Notes: generated by a model from the letters alone, not told the origin. Counted from the first letter of the stretch, positions 15,675 through 26,367 are shown. The stretch: DNA of 59,054 bases from Candidatus Moraniibacteriota bacterium (GCA_013334245.1 JAAXXZ010000006.1:1-59054), one strand, 5' to 3'. Numbers and translations: made by a program.

Positions 15675-16904
15675 TCAAATATCCGACGTACCGGCTTCGT
15701 ACGGGCCAAGGTTCGACAACGAAAGGATCAATCCGTAGACGGCAAAGAATGCCAAAGAAAGGTCGTTCTTGAAAAAGGGCGTGTCCACAAGGCCGTGCAC
15801 GAAAAAAGTGACGAGAAGTGCCAGCATGACGCCTGCCGCGCCGCTCGTCCTCGTCTGCGGACCGAAAGCAAAAATCGACGACCTTTCGACTAATGAATAG
15901 AGTATCATGACAAACCCGGCGAATCCGATCGCTCCGGTCGAAAGCCAAACAGCCAGAATGAGGTTCTGAGGGTGAGGAACCGCCCACTCGAGATATGTCG
16001 GAAATTGAGGCTGCATATCGAGATAGGCCCGTTCGAAATTTCTCAACCCGATACCGAGAATCGGATGATCGGAAAGCAGCTGAACGGATACGTTCCATAT
16101 CATCACGCGCGAGGCAATCGAGCTCCTCACCTGGCCGGTTTCAAGCACACTCCAAGAAGAACCCACGAACACGGCCGGAACGAGAATAGTCAGAAAACAA
16201 AGAGTAGCGAGAGTAATGACCACCCCCCTTTTAAGCCGAAAGTATGAAGCGACCAGAACGACAGACCCGATAAGTGTCGCTATCAGCGCCCCAAGCGAGC
16301 CGGTTCGCAATATCACGACCACGATCAGTAATAACGAGACCGAAACCAATGTGAATAATCCGTCACGCCCCGCCCTCAGCCTTTCCAGAAGGAAAAACAA
16401 GCCGATCGGCACTCCCGCCTCAAGGAAAAGCGCGAGGTGATTCGGCGATGGAAAATATGAGGCGAGTCGCCCGTCATACGTGACATGAACAAACGGCAAT
16501 GGTGCCATTGATATCGCCGCGACCGCCACGATACCGAGATACCAGAACAAGAGGACGCGCCGTCTTTCGGAATCGCTTTGAACGACCTGGAAGAGCAGCG
16601 TGCCGAATATGGCAGGAAACACGATCCAACTTTTTAACGCGCCGAGTTCGGCATGGCTGAAGCCCGAGGAAGCGGATGAAACGAAAGAACCGACAATGAA
16701 TGCCGAAAGAGCGACGGAGACGAGGGCAGGAATCGGACGCCACTTGATCTCCGCGGCGCGCAAACCAAAGATAAATGCCACCATTCCGACAAGAATGAGC
16801 ACCTCCGGGAGATAAAGGGGGACACCGAAGACGGTCACTCCCGTCTGTGAAAGCGGCAGCGACAGCATCGTCAAAATCACGATCTTTTTCGATAAGTCTT
16901 TCAT
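15675..16904 (-). CDS. O-antigen ligase/polymerase-like membrane protein
   Basis: Multi-TM, Wzy_C-like LLSDHPILGIGLRNFERAY...AVPHPQNLILAVWLSTGAIG. Confidence 0.8.
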   Translation of the reverse strand: MKDLSKKIVILTMLSLPLSQTGVTVFGVPLYLPEVLILVGMVAFIFGLRAAEIKWRPIPALVSVALSAFIVGSFVSSASSGFSHAELGALKSWIVFPAIFGTLLFQVVQSDSERRRVLLFWYLGIVAVAAISMAPLPFVHVTYDGRLASYFPSPNHLALFLEAGVPIGLFFLLERLRAGRDGLFTLVSVSLLLIVVVILRTGSLGALIATLIGSVVLVASYFRLKRGVVITLATLCFLTILVPAVFVGSSWSVLETGQVRSSIASRVMIWNVSVQLLSDHPILGIGLRNFERAYLDMQPQFPTYLEWAVPHPQNLILAVWLSTGAIGFAGFVMILYSLVERSSIFAFGPQTRTSGAAGVMLALLVTFFVHGLVDTPFFKNDLSLAFFAVYGLILSLSNLGPYEAGTSDI

Positions 16905-18223
16905 GTGATCGGACTTTCGGACGAATCGTTCGTCGGGGAGAACCTCACCGTGCCTTCTGCACTATTTGCCGATGGCAACGCGAGAACCATCAGGAGAACG
17001 GGGAGAACATGAACGGAATACATCGGGGTTTCGAAAAGGGAATGACCGAAATATATGGCCAAGGAGACCGCCCCGGCGACAGCCACGCGGGCGCGCGACC
17101 GGGAAAGCCCCATAAAAGCGGTAAAGGTGACGGATAGGAACAATGACGCGCCGATGATCCCGGACTCGGTCGCGATGTCGAGATATTGGTCGTGGGCATA
17201 TATGGGCTCACGGTAATCCGCTGTCGGCTTTACGGCGAGCGGATAATTACCAAGGCCGTACCCGAACGGTCGTTCGGCGATTCGCCGCACCGCCTCGGCA
17301 TAGATTTCAAGTCGCCCCATATTCGATCCTTCCTCGGCCGAAAACGACGACCACGCGCGCTCCCGAACGGGACCCGACGAAAGCGCCGCGGCGAGAACAA
17401 GGCATATGAACGATACCGGCAGGATCGCACTTCTCTCCGAGTCCGATATGCGCCGAAAATATCGCGCAAACAGATACGCAAGTCCGAAACCGAGGCCCAC
17501 GTACCCGCCGCGTGAGAATGTCAGCACGTCGGCCAAAAGTATCATTGCCGTAAGAATAGCATACATGACCCTCTTCCCGACATGATCGGCGTCTATCATC
17601 AAAATGAAGGAAAACGGCAGAGCGAGACCGAAGTAAAACGCTGCCATGTGGGGATCCGGAAAGAAGGCACTTGCACGCAACACCGTCTGGCTCCCTATGC
17701 CGACGAGAAGACTCGGGTATTGCGCGACAGCGGACGAAAAGGACGTTCCGAGAAAAAACGGGAGGATCGTTTCCGTCCAAAATCGGAACACGGTCGGCGC
17801 CCCAAGGACGAATTGGGAAAAGAACTCGAGTACGCCCACAGCGGCAGATATCCCAGCCCCAGCGACGAACGCTCGCATGAGCCTCGCCGCGGCACGTTGA
17901 TATTCGGAGAATATCGAAGAATACACTATGAATAACGGAAAATATCCGGCGATGAAAAACGCACGTCGAACGGCCCATATGCCGTTCTCCGCCCATGAAA
18001 TCGAAAGCAGGGAGACGAATACAAACATCGAAAGAAGAACGGCTTCCCGCGAGACCGGAATCGTGAGCTTCCTTCGCGAAAGACCGACCGCGACAAATAT
18101 CGCGAACAGTACGACGGAAAATACGCGCGAAAACGGCAAGTCAACCCCGGGAACCGGCGAAAGTGCCCACTGAAAGGGGAGCGAAAAGATAAATGCTTCC
18201 GTCAACAGCAGAAGGACATTCAT
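16901..18223 (-). CDS. O-antigen ligase/polymerase-like membrane protein (second copy)
   Basis: Multi-TM; ERPFGYGLGNYP...YAHDQYLDIATESGIIGASLF. Confidence 0.8.
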   Translation of the reverse strand: MNVLLLLTEAFIFSLPFQWALSPVPGVDLPFSRVFSVVLFAIFVAVGLSRRKLTIPVSREAVLLSMFVFVSLLSISWAENGIWAVRRAFFIAGYFPLFIVYSSIFSEYQRAAARLMRAFVAGAGISAAVGVLEFFSQFVLGAPTVFRFWTETILPFFLGTSFSSAVAQYPSLLVGIGSQTVLRASAFFPDPHMAAFYFGLALPFSFILMIDADHVGKRVMYAILTAMILLADVLTFSRGGYVGLGFGLAYLFARYFRRISDSERSAILPVSFICLVLAAALSSGPVRERAWSSFSAEEGSNMGRLEIYAEAVRRIAERPFGYGLGNYPLAVKPTADYREPIYAHDQYLDIATESGIIGASLFLSVTFTAFMGLSRSRARVAVAGAVSLAIYFGHSLFETPMYSVHVLPVLLMVLALPSANSAEGTVRFSPTNDSSESPIT

Positions 18224-19026
18224 ATCTTGAGAAATCGGGAACGGACGATTCGAAACAGGATTCTCTCCCAGCGCGGACGGTGATACGCGAAATACCGGTC
18301 TTGAGAGTCGTGGTAGACCCGTTTCTTTTCCACATCGGAACGGAAACTGGACCCACCGTCATGCCGGAAAACGATTGAGGGCAGGAGAACGGTTCGAAAG
18401 CCAGTTCCACGGGCACGAGTGCAGAGATCCATGTCCTCAAAATACAGAAAGAACCTCTCGTCGAAGCCACCCAACACGTCAAACGTCTCGCGACGCACGA
18501 ACATCGCTCCGCCACTCACCCATCCGACCGCATTCGGACGTCGATACTCCCAGTGACGCTTCGAAAAACGGGGGGCGACGTTGTTACGAATCAGTCGAAA
18601 AAGGGACAGCGGTTGACCCGCGCTCCACGCCTCGATCAAACCCGTGTCCGAAACCAAACGAGCGCCGACGACACCCACCTCCTTATTCGTCTCAAAAAAA
18701 CGCGAAACATAGTCGAAAGACCCGGAAACATACTCCGTATCGGGATTGAGAAAAGCCAGCACTTTACCATTCGCCAGAGCGGCGGCAACGTTCGCCGCGT
18801 TCGCAAACCCCCGATTTTCCGGCAGGAACACCGTCCGGACGTCAACCCGCCGACCGAGCTCCTTGATCCGAGCATACTCCTCCGGATCATTATTTGCGAT
18901 GATTATCTCCGTCGACCCGAGCGCGATTCCCGAATTTCTTACGGAACAAACAGCCCTCTCAAGCGGCTCGGCGCTTCGGTGATTTACGAAAATGAAGGAA
19001 AACTCAGGATGTTCTGAAATCTGCAT
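18220..19026 (-). CDS. Family 2 glycosyltransferase
   Basis: FIFVNHRSAEPLERAVCSV...VLAFLNPDTEY...GWVSGGAMFVRRETFDVLGGFDERFFLYFEDMDLC. Confidence 0.9.
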   Translation of the reverse strand: MQISEHPEFSFIFVNHRSAEPLERAVCSVRNSGIALGSTEIIIANNDPEEYARIKELGRRVDVRTVFLPENRGFANAANVAAALANGKVLAFLNPDTEYVSGSFDYVSRFFETNKEVGVVGARLVSDTGLIEAWSAGQPLSLFRLIRNNVAPRFSKRHWEYRRPNAVGWVSGGAMFVRRETFDVLGGFDERFFLYFEDMDLCTRARGTGFRTVLLPSIVFRHDGGSSFRSDVEKKRVYHDSQDRYFAYHRPRWERILFRIVRSRFLKI

Positions 19027-19873
19027 AGGCCGAGGAAACAGGGAAGGCCTCCTTCTTTCCCCGAAGCTTATCGATACCGTTTTTGACCCGCCTCAGCACT
19101 ATATAGAATGCCACCCAGGGACGCAACGCCAGAGGCGTATGCGACCTGAAAAATCGCAAGCCGGAAATGACCAGCCAGTAGGTCTTTTCCGGATTTTGCG
19201 TGCTTATTTCCGCATGGATGACCGTGGCTTTCGGAACCACGAGCCTTTCGACCCCTTTTCCGGCCGCCCGGACGGAATAATCGGCGTCCTCGTAATAAAG
19301 AAAGTACGCTTCATCGAAAAGACCGACTCTTTCGATTACCTTCCTCGGTATGAACAGGGCACATCCGGAAAGGTATCCCGTCGGATACGGATCGCTTGCC
19401 TTTATCGCATCAACCGATTTGACGTGCAGAGCTCGCATCCGGATATAGTCTATTCGTCCTCCGGCGAACCATTCGACGCCTTCCGGTGTAAGGATCCTGG
19501 GGCTGAAGAGCTCGGGACTTTCAGACGACTGAGCCGCCAAAACAAGCTCCGAAAGGGCATTTCGGTCGCACTCGGTGTCATTGTTCAGTATCCACACGTA
19601 TTCCGCCCCTTTCGAAAGTGCGAATCGGATTCCGACGTTCATTCCCGCCGCGAAACCGATATTTTCCGGATTGAGAACGAAATGAGCCCGCGAAAAAAGA
19701 TTCTTCGCCGCCTCAAGAGAGCCGTCCCTTGACGCGTTATCAACGACGACTACCTCGAAATTGCCGTACGCGAGGGCAAAAACGGAACGAAGGCAGGCGG
19801 CGAGCCTGTCTCCCCCGTTCCAATTGAGGATGACCACGAATACTTTCGGAGAATCACTCATACCGACCATCAT
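19004..19873 (-). CDS. Family 2 glycosyltransferase
   Basis: VFVVILNWNGGDRLAACLRSV...VWILNNDTE...LSGCALFIPRKVIERVGLFDEAYFLYYEDADYSVRA. Confidence 0.92.
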   Translation of the reverse strand: MMVGMSDSPKVFVVILNWNGGDRLAACLRSVFALAYGNFEVVVVDNASRDGSLEAAKNLFSRAHFVLNPENIGFAAGMNVGIRFALSKGAEYVWILNNDTECDRNALSELVLAAQSSESPELFSPRILTPEGVEWFAGGRIDYIRMRALHVKSVDAIKASDPYPTGYLSGCALFIPRKVIERVGLFDEAYFLYYEDADYSVRAAGKGVERLVVPKATVIHAEISTQNPEKTYWLVISGLRFFRSHTPLALRPWVAFYIVLRRVKNGIDKLRGKKEAFPVSSAYADFRTS

Positions 19874-19894
19874 ACCATCCCGATGAGCATCTTT

Positions 19895-21346
19895 CTAGAG
19901 CACCTCCTCGACGAACACCGCCTCTTTTTCCGACTGCTTCGAAAAAAGTCCGGCCACCTCGACGCTTGATACCGCTTTGAACAACCAAAGCGCGGCAACA
20001 TACACGACGACCGAGAGAAAACCGGAGATAACGAACGGCAAGGGGCGTGTGAGCCACAACGCGCCACCCATTATGAATGCGGAAAGTGCCACCCGACCGA
20101 TCTTGTCGAACGAAGGACGATATCCCAGAAGCCGGTACGCCAGAAACCCGGTGACGACGGAAACAAGAAATTCCGTCCCGAGCGACGTACCGGCCGCGCC
20201 CAGATAGGAAAATCTCGGGATAAGAAACGAGTTCGCGATGATATTCGCAACGGCGACGAACAGAAGGGTCTTCATCAGCTCTTTCTGATGATTACCGACG
20301 ATGAGAATCATGTTGAAAAAATTCCCGAAGAAAATGAAGGCAAGTGAGACGATAAGGAGTTCGAGTACGGGAACGGACTCCTGAAAGCCGCTTCCCGAGA
20401 CGATCGGAATGATCTGCTTGGAAAAAAAGACTCCACCGAGAACGAGAGGGATCGCTATGATGGCGAATACTCGAAAGGTGGTATCGGCGATGTCCCGAAA
20501 CCGGCTCCGATCGACGGAAAGGGCTTTTGATAAGAGCGGCAGAATCAATCCGGCAAGCAACGCAGGGAAAAAAGTAAGGTTTTCCATGACCTTGTACGCC
20601 ACGCTGTACGTCCCTACGGCCGCACTGCCCTTCATAACCGAGAGGAGGATGGTGTCCATCTTGAAATAAAAGAACGTTATGAGGGCGCTGCCGCCAAGCG
20701 GGAGCGAATCATGCAGGAATCGTTTCCAGAACGGCACATCCGCCACGAAATGGAATTTCGCGAACTTTCTGCTGAGAAAAAACGCGACCAGGGCATTGAA
20801 CGAAAGGGAGATGAGAAGCGTGGACGCGATGCCGAGAAAGCCGAGCTTGAAGTACACGACACCGTACACGGCCGACACCTGAACGATCTTCCCGAGAAAC
20901 TCCGTCATCGCGATGCGGTCCATCGCGATGTTTTTTTGGAAGATTCCGTTCAGAAATATCGAGAAGGTCGAAAAAACAATCGTTCCCGCAGCAATCCAGA
21001 TGCCGATCTTGACCGGCAGTGAGTACGAGAAAAAAGGGAGAAACAGCGGAACGAGAAGAAAAACAACGAGAGAGGAAGCTATCCTGAGGGAAGCCACCCT
21101 TCCAAGTATGCCGCTCTCGTCCGCCCCTTCACGAGAGATTTCGCGTGCCGTTATGGAGCCGATACCCAGATCGGCGACCGCGGAAAAAAAGGCGAAGTAC
21201 GCAAGCACCGTCGCATAATCGCCAAAGCCCTCCTTCCCAAGGTACCCGGTGATAAGCCGTATTGAGACCAAGGAAAGAACCACGGTCGTCACGACCTTCA
21301 TGAGCGAATTGAAGACGATATTGTATGCTATTTTCCGTGTTGACAT
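19895..21346 (-). CDS. Polysaccharide flippase (Wzx/MATE-like)
   Basis: Multi-TM; MSTRKIAYNIVFNSLMKVVTTVVLSLVSIRLITGYLGKEGFGDYATV. Confidence 0.88.
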   Translation of the reverse strand: MSTRKIAYNIVFNSLMKVVTTVVLSLVSIRLITGYLGKEGFGDYATVLAYFAFFSAVADLGIGSITAREISREGADESGILGRVASLRIASSLVVFLLVPLFLPFFSYSLPVKIGIWIAAGTIVFSTFSIFLNGIFQKNIAMDRIAMTEFLGKIVQVSAVYGVVYFKLGFLGIASTLLISLSFNALVAFFLSRKFAKFHFVADVPFWKRFLHDSLPLGGSALITFFYFKMDTILLSVMKGSAAVGTYSVAYKVMENLTFFPALLAGLILPLLSKALSVDRSRFRDIADTTFRVFAIIAIPLVLGGVFFSKQIIPIVSGSGFQESVPVLELLIVSLAFIFFGNFFNMILIVGNHQKELMKTLLFVAVANIIANSFLIPRFSYLGAAGTSLGTEFLVSVVTGFLAYRLLGYRPSFDKIGRVALSAFIMGGALWLTRPLPFVISGFLSVVVYVAALWLFKAVSSVEVAGLFSKQSEKEAVFVEEVL

Positions 21347-21417
21347 AATTTTTCGACGACTGCTCCCAAGCCCTGACATTGTACGGTTCGGCGGAGGAAA
21401 AGGCAAACGAAAATCCC

Positions 21418-21441
21418 ACGCCGGTCGGTAGCGTGGGATAG
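21418..21441. terminator. Hairpin CCCACGC...GCGTGGG
   Basis: 7-bp stem; flank GTGGGATAGTGAGG resembles GTGGGATAGTCAGG after the hairpin at 4703-4731. Confidence 0.4.
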
Positions 21442-21465
21442 TGAGGACTCTTCGATGCCTGCCGA

Positions 21466-21954
21466 TCACGAAAAGACGGCCTTTGGCTTCACAACGACCT
21501 TCCGCTCCTCGCCTTTCCCGATGCTCCCCGTCTCGACCCGCTCATTCTCGGCAAGCACCGCATGAACGACCTTCCGTTCATATGGAAGCATCGGTCGCAT
21601 AGCGACGGGACGACCTGTCGCGACCACCTCATGTGCCGCTTCTTCCGCATCGCGTCGCAGATGAGCCCGTTTTTCTTTCCAATAACGGTTCACGTCCACG
21701 GAAAAATCCGTGTGATCGCCGAACTTTCGTCGTGCAATCATCTGGAGAAGATGTTGGAAGGAAAACAGGGCTATACCGTGCTGTCCGATGAGCATCTTGG
21801 AATCCTTCCTGTCGACAGTAATGGAAAACGTGACCGTTTCCCGACCACCTTCCCTTCCGGCAAAAATATCGACTTTCGCTTCATTTATGCCCATTATCGC
21901 CAAAAGCTCGATGATCGTCTCCGACATCACGTTCTGAAACTCTTTTTCTGCCAT
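21466..21954 (-). CDS. jag: KH/R3H RNA-binding protein (Jag/KhpB)
   Basis: KH-like MLIGQHGIALFSFQHLLQMIARR and R3H-like RPMLPYERKVVHAVLAENERVETGSIG; position next to yidC. Confidence 0.88.
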   Translation of the reverse strand: MAEKEFQNVMSETIIELLAIMGINEAKVDIFAGREGGRETVTFSITVDRKDSKMLIGQHGIALFSFQHLLQMIARRKFGDHTDFSVDVNRYWKEKRAHLRRDAEEAAHEVVATGRPVAMRPMLPYERKVVHAVLAENERVETGSIGKGEERKVVVKPKAVFS

Positions 21955-21964
21955 ACGGTTTCGA

Positions 21965-22738
21965 TTATTCCTTATTCCCATCGTTTTTTTTCCGATCGAG
22001 TATATACCATTGCTGGACGATGGAAAAGACGGTGGAAACGAGCCAATAAAGAGATAGGGCCGAAGGGAACCTCACGCCGATAAACAGCGTCAGAATCGGC
22101 CCCATGTACAACATCTGCTTGTTCATGATGGTAGCGAAATCAGCCTCTTTTCCATCATCCTGCTTTTTTTCTGCGGGCTTGTCTTGGGACAGCATCTTCA
22201 TCTGATAGAACTGGCCCAATGCCGCCAACACCGCGAAAAGAATGCTCGGCTTCTCTAGATCGGCGATACGGAAGAACTCATGGGAAAGAGTACCTGGATC
22301 GGACACGAACGGGTACAATATTGACGCGTCAACTCCGAACCCGGTCTGCGAAATCCGCATGATTACCTGATAAATCGCGATCAGGAAAACGATCTGCACG
22401 ATAAGCGGCAGACAACCCATGACCGGATTTACCTTGTTCACCTTGTACAGCTCCATCATCGACTTCGACTGCTGTTCCTTGTCATCCTTGTATTTCTCCT
22501 GTATCGCCTTGATTTTCGGTTGGAGATCCTGAAGTTTTTTCTGCGACTCTATCTGCTGTTTGGAAAGCGACACGAACAGCAGTTTGATGACTATGGTCGC
22601 TACGACGATCGCGAGCCCGAAGTTCGCTATCGGAAAGAGATCGGCAAAAAAAATGATAAGGTTGTATACCGGCTGGTAGACGATGGTGGTGAATATCTCG
22701 TTCATACGTGTTTTCAGTTTCGGCGCGTTGAGGCGCAA
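21965..22738 (-). CDS. yidC: YidC/Oxa1 membrane insertase
   Basis: IVVATIVIKLLFVSLSKQQIESQKKLQDLQPKIKAIQEKYKDDKEQQ. Confidence 0.93.
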   Translation of the reverse strand: MRLNAPKLKTRMNEIFTTIVYQPVYNLIIFFADLFPIANFGLAIVVATIVIKLLFVSLSKQQIESQKKLQDLQPKIKAIQEKYKDDKEQQSKSMMELYKVNKVNPVMGCLPLIVQIVFLIAIYQVIMRISQTGFGVDASILYPFVSDPGTLSHEFFRIADLEKPSILFAVLAALGQFYQMKMLSQDKPAEKKQDDGKEADFATIMNKQMLYMGPILTLFIGVRFPSALSLYWLVSTVFSIVQQWYILDRKKNDGNKE

Positions 22739-23064
22739 ATTGCATTTATAAGACCATCCAGGTCATGTCGGACAGCCCCCATTTCCAAATGTTCAGGCTT
22801 GCTTCTGAAGAATAGCACTATATGGGCATCCTCAGGAAATGACGAGGCTACCGGCGCCACCGCCTCAGAAAGTATCCTTCGGGCCCGGTTCCGCTCGACA
22901 GAGAGACGAAACATTTTTTTTGCCGATAAAAAGCCAAATTTCCGACCGGATTTTGCGGAAAAAACGATTCGGCATCCTACATTCCCGAAGAAAAAGGCCC
23001 TTCCGAAGCGAAAAGCCTTTTGAAACGACAGGGGGTTTTTCAGCCGAAGCGCGCTGGGCAACAT
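22714..23064 (-). CDS. rnpA: Ribonuclease P protein component
   Basis: FRLSVERNRARRILSEAV; location between rpmH and yidC. Confidence 0.85.
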   Translation of the reverse strand: MLPSALRLKNPLSFQKAFRFGRAFFFGNVGCRIVFSAKSGRKFGFLSAKKMFRLSVERNRARRILSEAVAPVASSFPEDAHIVLFFRSKPEHLEMGAVRHDLDGLINAICASTRRN

Positions 23065-23072
23065 AGCCGAGG

Positions 23073-23207
23073 CTAGACCGAGAGCTTTCTGCGTCCCTTC
23101 TGACGACGGCTGCGAAGAACGCTCCTTCCCCCGGCGGTGCTCATCCGCTCAAGGAAACCATGTCTCCGGGTCCGACGCCTGGTTTTCGGCTGATACGTAC
23201 GCTTCAT
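23073..23207 (-). CDS. rpmH: 50S ribosomal protein L34
   Basis: [44 protein letters not shown]. Confidence 0.97.
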   Translation of the reverse strand: MKRTYQPKTRRRTRRHGFLERMSTAGGRSVLRSRRQKGRRKLSV

Positions 23208-23414
23208 ATTGGTGGAGGAAGAAATACTTAAAACGCACTCCCATGAGTCACTCACTAGGATATGACACCTTCGGACATATGTCAATTCCCATTCGAACCA
23301 AAGGCTCATATCTACGACGCAGGAACCGCAACACCAGGAATCCGAAAACTACAAAATGGGCGATTCTTCAGTTCCGGTAACGTTTTATTGTTTTAAATAT
23401 AGGATAATCTCAGG

Positions 23415-23423
23415 TTATCCACC
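23415..23423 (+). promoter_or_regulatory. DnaA-box-like TTATCCACC
   Basis: One mismatch to TTATCCACA in the rpmH-dnaA spacer. Confidence 0.5.
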
Positions 23424-23485
23424 GGATGTACACTGCGAGAGATGACCACTGTACGACCTGCGTGATATAATCGGATTTGTCACGT

Positions 23486-24928
23486 ATGGAACATCAGGAA
23501 CTCTGGAAATCGGTACTCGGTCAGATAGAGCTTTCGATATCGAAGGCTAATTTCGTGACGTGGTTTCAGGGAACGGCGATCGTCTCAGTCGAAGACGGTA
23601 CCGCCATAATTAGCGTCCCAAACGGATTCGCAAAAGAATGGCTTGAAAACAAGTACAATCATACGATCATTCAGGCATTGCGAGGCTTCGATGAGACGAT
23701 ACGGTCCATACGATGCATCATTTCCGGCCCTCAACCGATCAAGAAATCGTTCGATGCGGTAGTACAACCCGGAAGTCAGGCGACCATGAAGCCTGATGTC
23801 CAAAGTCAGCAGCGCACGAATTCCAATACGCAGACCACTCGCCCCGCAGGCGGATTCATTCAAACGGCGCCGAAACAGGCCACCGCGATGTTCCATGAAT
23901 CGAATCTCAATCCGCGTTATACCTTCGCGGACTATATCGTTGCCGAAAACAACGAACTCGCCAACGCGGCATGTGTAGCCGTCTCCAGGAACCTTGGACA
24001 GATTTACAACCCTCTCTTCATATACGGAGGAGTGGGGCTCGGTAAGACGCATCTCCTCCAGGCTCTCGGCAACGAGGTGAAACGTGAACATCCGGAGAAA
24101 AACATCAAATATATCACCTCGGAACGTTTCACAAGCGAACTCGTGGACTCGATAAAGAACCAGAGAACGGACAAATTCAAGGAATACTATCAGCAGATGG
24201 ACCTCCTTATCATCGACGACGTACAGTTTCTTTCCGGCAGGGAGAAGACGCAGAACGAATTCTTTCACATCTTTAACGCGCTTTACCAGATCAATAAGCA
24301 GATCGTCATCTCGAGCGATCGGCCGCCTAAGGCGATTCCGACGCTCGAAGACCGACTCCGATCAAGGTTCGAGGGCGGCATGATAACGGATATCAGCCAG
24401 CCGAATGAGGAAACACGACTGGCAATCCTTAGAAAAAAGGTTGCGGAGAAAGGCATCTCCATAGAAGAGGACGCCCTCCGCTTCATAGCGGAGAATATCA
24501 CGCAGAATATCAGGGAAATCGAAGGAGCATTGAATCGCGTGATCGCCTATTCGGAATTCTATAAGACAGCACCATCGATTTCACTCGTGGAAAAAGTGCT
24601 TTCCCAACTCATCATCCAAAACAAAAAGAATATTCAGACGAAAGACATCGTCGCCGCGATCGAGAAACTGTATTCCGTCTCGGAAGAAGACCTCCTGAAA
24701 AAAGGACGCAAGAAGGGGATCTCGAATGCGCGACAAGTCGCTATGTATCTCATGCGCACGGAACTGAATATGCCTTTCTCCTCCATCGGTGACTTTTTCG
24801 GGGGCAGGGATCATACCACCGCTCTCCATGCATTTGAAAAAGTCAGTGGCGAGATCGAGAAGAACCTCCGGCTCAAAGGAGAGCTTTCCACCCTAAAGAA
24901 CGAACTCTATCAATCGAACGGTGCATAA
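23486..24928 (+). CDS. dnaA: Chromosomal replication initiator DnaA
   Basis: FIYGGVGLGKTHLLQALGNE, LLIIDDVQFLSGRE, FGGRDHTTALHAFEKV; ATG at 23486, TATAAT just upstream. Confidence 0.97.
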   Translation: MEHQELWKSVLGQIELSISKANFVTWFQGTAIVSVEDGTAIISVPNGFAKEWLENKYNHTIIQALRGFDETIRSIRCIISGPQPIKKSFDAVVQPGSQATMKPDVQSQQRTNSNTQTTRPAGGFIQTAPKQATAMFHESNLNPRYTFADYIVAENNELANAACVAVSRNLGQIYNPLFIYGGVGLGKTHLLQALGNEVKREHPEKNIKYITSERFTSELVDSIKNQRTDKFKEYYQQMDLLIIDDVQFLSGREKTQNEFFHIFNALYQINKQIVISSDRPPKAIPTLEDRLRSRFEGGMITDISQPNEETRLAILRKKVAEKGISIEEDALRFIAENITQNIREIEGALNRVIAYSEFYKTAPSISLVEKVLSQLIIQNKKNIQTKDIVAAIEKLYSVSEEDLLKKGRKKGISNARQVAMYLMRTELNMPFSSIGDFFGGRDHTTALHAFEKVSGEIEKNLRLKGELSTLKNELYQSNGA

Positions 24929-25215
24929 AGAGTGTATAAGTTCCATTTTTAACCGCATAGATGGTGGAAAAGTCGGGTACTTATCAACGTATGAAATGGG
25001 AGATGTACGTTTTCCACAACACGAAGCGACTCTCCGTATAAGTCGCGACAGATAGAGACAGACATATTTCAGCAACAGAAAAGCTAAAATCCGCCCTATC
25101 CACATTTCCACCACGCTAATAATCATAATAGTATACATAATATATATAATACTATTCATTACAGCACCGAAGACCATGTCGACATCCGAATACTAATCAG
25201 CAGATCGAAATACCT
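24929..25215. other. Candidate oriC (dnaA-dnaN spacer)
   Basis: Near-consensus DnaA boxes TTTTCCACA 25010-25018, CTATCCACA 25096-25104, ATTTCCACC 25104-25112, TTATCAACG 24981-24989, reverse TTTTCCACC 24963-24971; AT-rich stretch ~25115-25157. Confidence 0.6.
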
Positions 25216-26367
25216 ATGAAAGTCACCTGTACTCAAGAAAATCTTTCCAAAGCCCTCTCGTTTTTAGAAAGAGCCACCGGAAAACAGACCGCATTGCCTA
25301 TCCTCAGCAATTTTCTACTCCGGGTCGAAAAGGGAAAACTGAAGCTCTCATCTACGAATCTTGAGATCGGCGTCACCACCTACGTGAACGCGAAGATAGA
25401 GGGTGCGGGGGAGATAGCTGCTCCCGTGAAAATCATTTCCAACTTCGTCGGTAATCTGCCGAGTGGGGAGGTTGTTGTCATAGATGTCCAAGGAAGTGCC
25501 ATATCCCTTGAAAGCGGAGGATATGATATGAAGGTCAGGGGTCTGGATCCGAAGGATTTTCCAATCATACCGGAGAAAAAAGGGGATACGTCGTTTCATC
25601 TTCCCGCACAGGCGTTGAAATCGGCTCTCCAGAGGATATTGCCATGCGTTTCAATGAATGAGAGCCGGCTTGAGCTGACAGGCGTCAATATGCTCTTCTT
25701 AGACGATGAGGTGCATATAGCCGCCACAGACAGCTTCAGGCTCGCGGAACAGGTCCTGAGGCTTCCTGATGGTACTTCCGGCGAAGGCTACGCCTTGTTC
25801 CGGAGTCAGAATTCGTCGCTCATCCTGCCTCACATCACGATGCAGGAATTGGCCCGCATCATTTCGCCCGAAACCGATACCGTCGCCGTGACCTTCGAGG
25901 AAAATCAGGTCTTCTTCGATATCGACGGCGTGTCGGTGGTTTCGCGTATTATCAATGGAAAATATCCCGACTACAAACAGATATTGCCGAAGGAGTTTGC
26001 GTATGCGGCGAAACTGTCCCGGGAGGAGTTGCTTCGGGCTGTCAGGATGGCGGGCGTATTCGCGTCGCAAATGAGCGGAGAGATGCTTGTTTCGGTTTCA
26101 CCGGACGGCGGGGAGGTGTTGGTCGCGGCCCGATCGTCGGAGGTGGGGGAGAATCGGACGGTCATTCATGGTGAGATTTCCGGAGGTGAGCCTGTACAGA
26201 TCCTTTTCAATCCTCGTTATGTTATCGATGGCTTGAATGCGATTTCTACGGATTCCGTCTATTTTCTTCTGAATTCGCCATCCTCGCCGGCCGGATTTCG
26301 AATGATAGGCTCCGATGGGGTTATTGACCAGGATTATCTCTATATCGCCATGCCGATCAGGAAATAG
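25216..26367 (+). CDS. dnaN: DNA polymerase III beta sliding clamp
   Basis: MKVTCTQENLSKALSFLERATGKQTALPILSNFLL...; order dnaA-dnaN. Confidence 0.96.
   Translation: MKVTCTQENLSKALSFLERATGKQTALPILSNFLLRVEKGKLKLSSTNLEIGVTTYVNAKIEGAGEIAAPVKIISNFVGNLPSGEVVVIDVQGSAISLESGGYDMKVRGLDPKDFPIIPEKKGDTSFHLPAQALKSALQRILPCVSMNESRLELTGVNMLFLDDEVHIAATDSFRLAEQVLRLPDGTSGEGYALFRSQNSSLILPHITMQELARIISPETDTVAVTFEENQVFFDIDGVSVVSRIINGKYPDYKQILPKEFAYAAKLSREELLRAVRMAGVFASQMSGEMLVSVSPDGGEVLVAARSSEVGENRTVIHGEISGGEPVQILFNPRYVIDGLNAISTDSVYFLLNSPSSPAGFRMIGSDGVIDQDYLYIAMPIRK

Noticed and set aside
15675-18223. Two adjacent O-antigen ligases as an assembly duplication
   Set aside because: The two proteins are clearly divergent in sequence; ordinary paralogues in a polysaccharide cluster.
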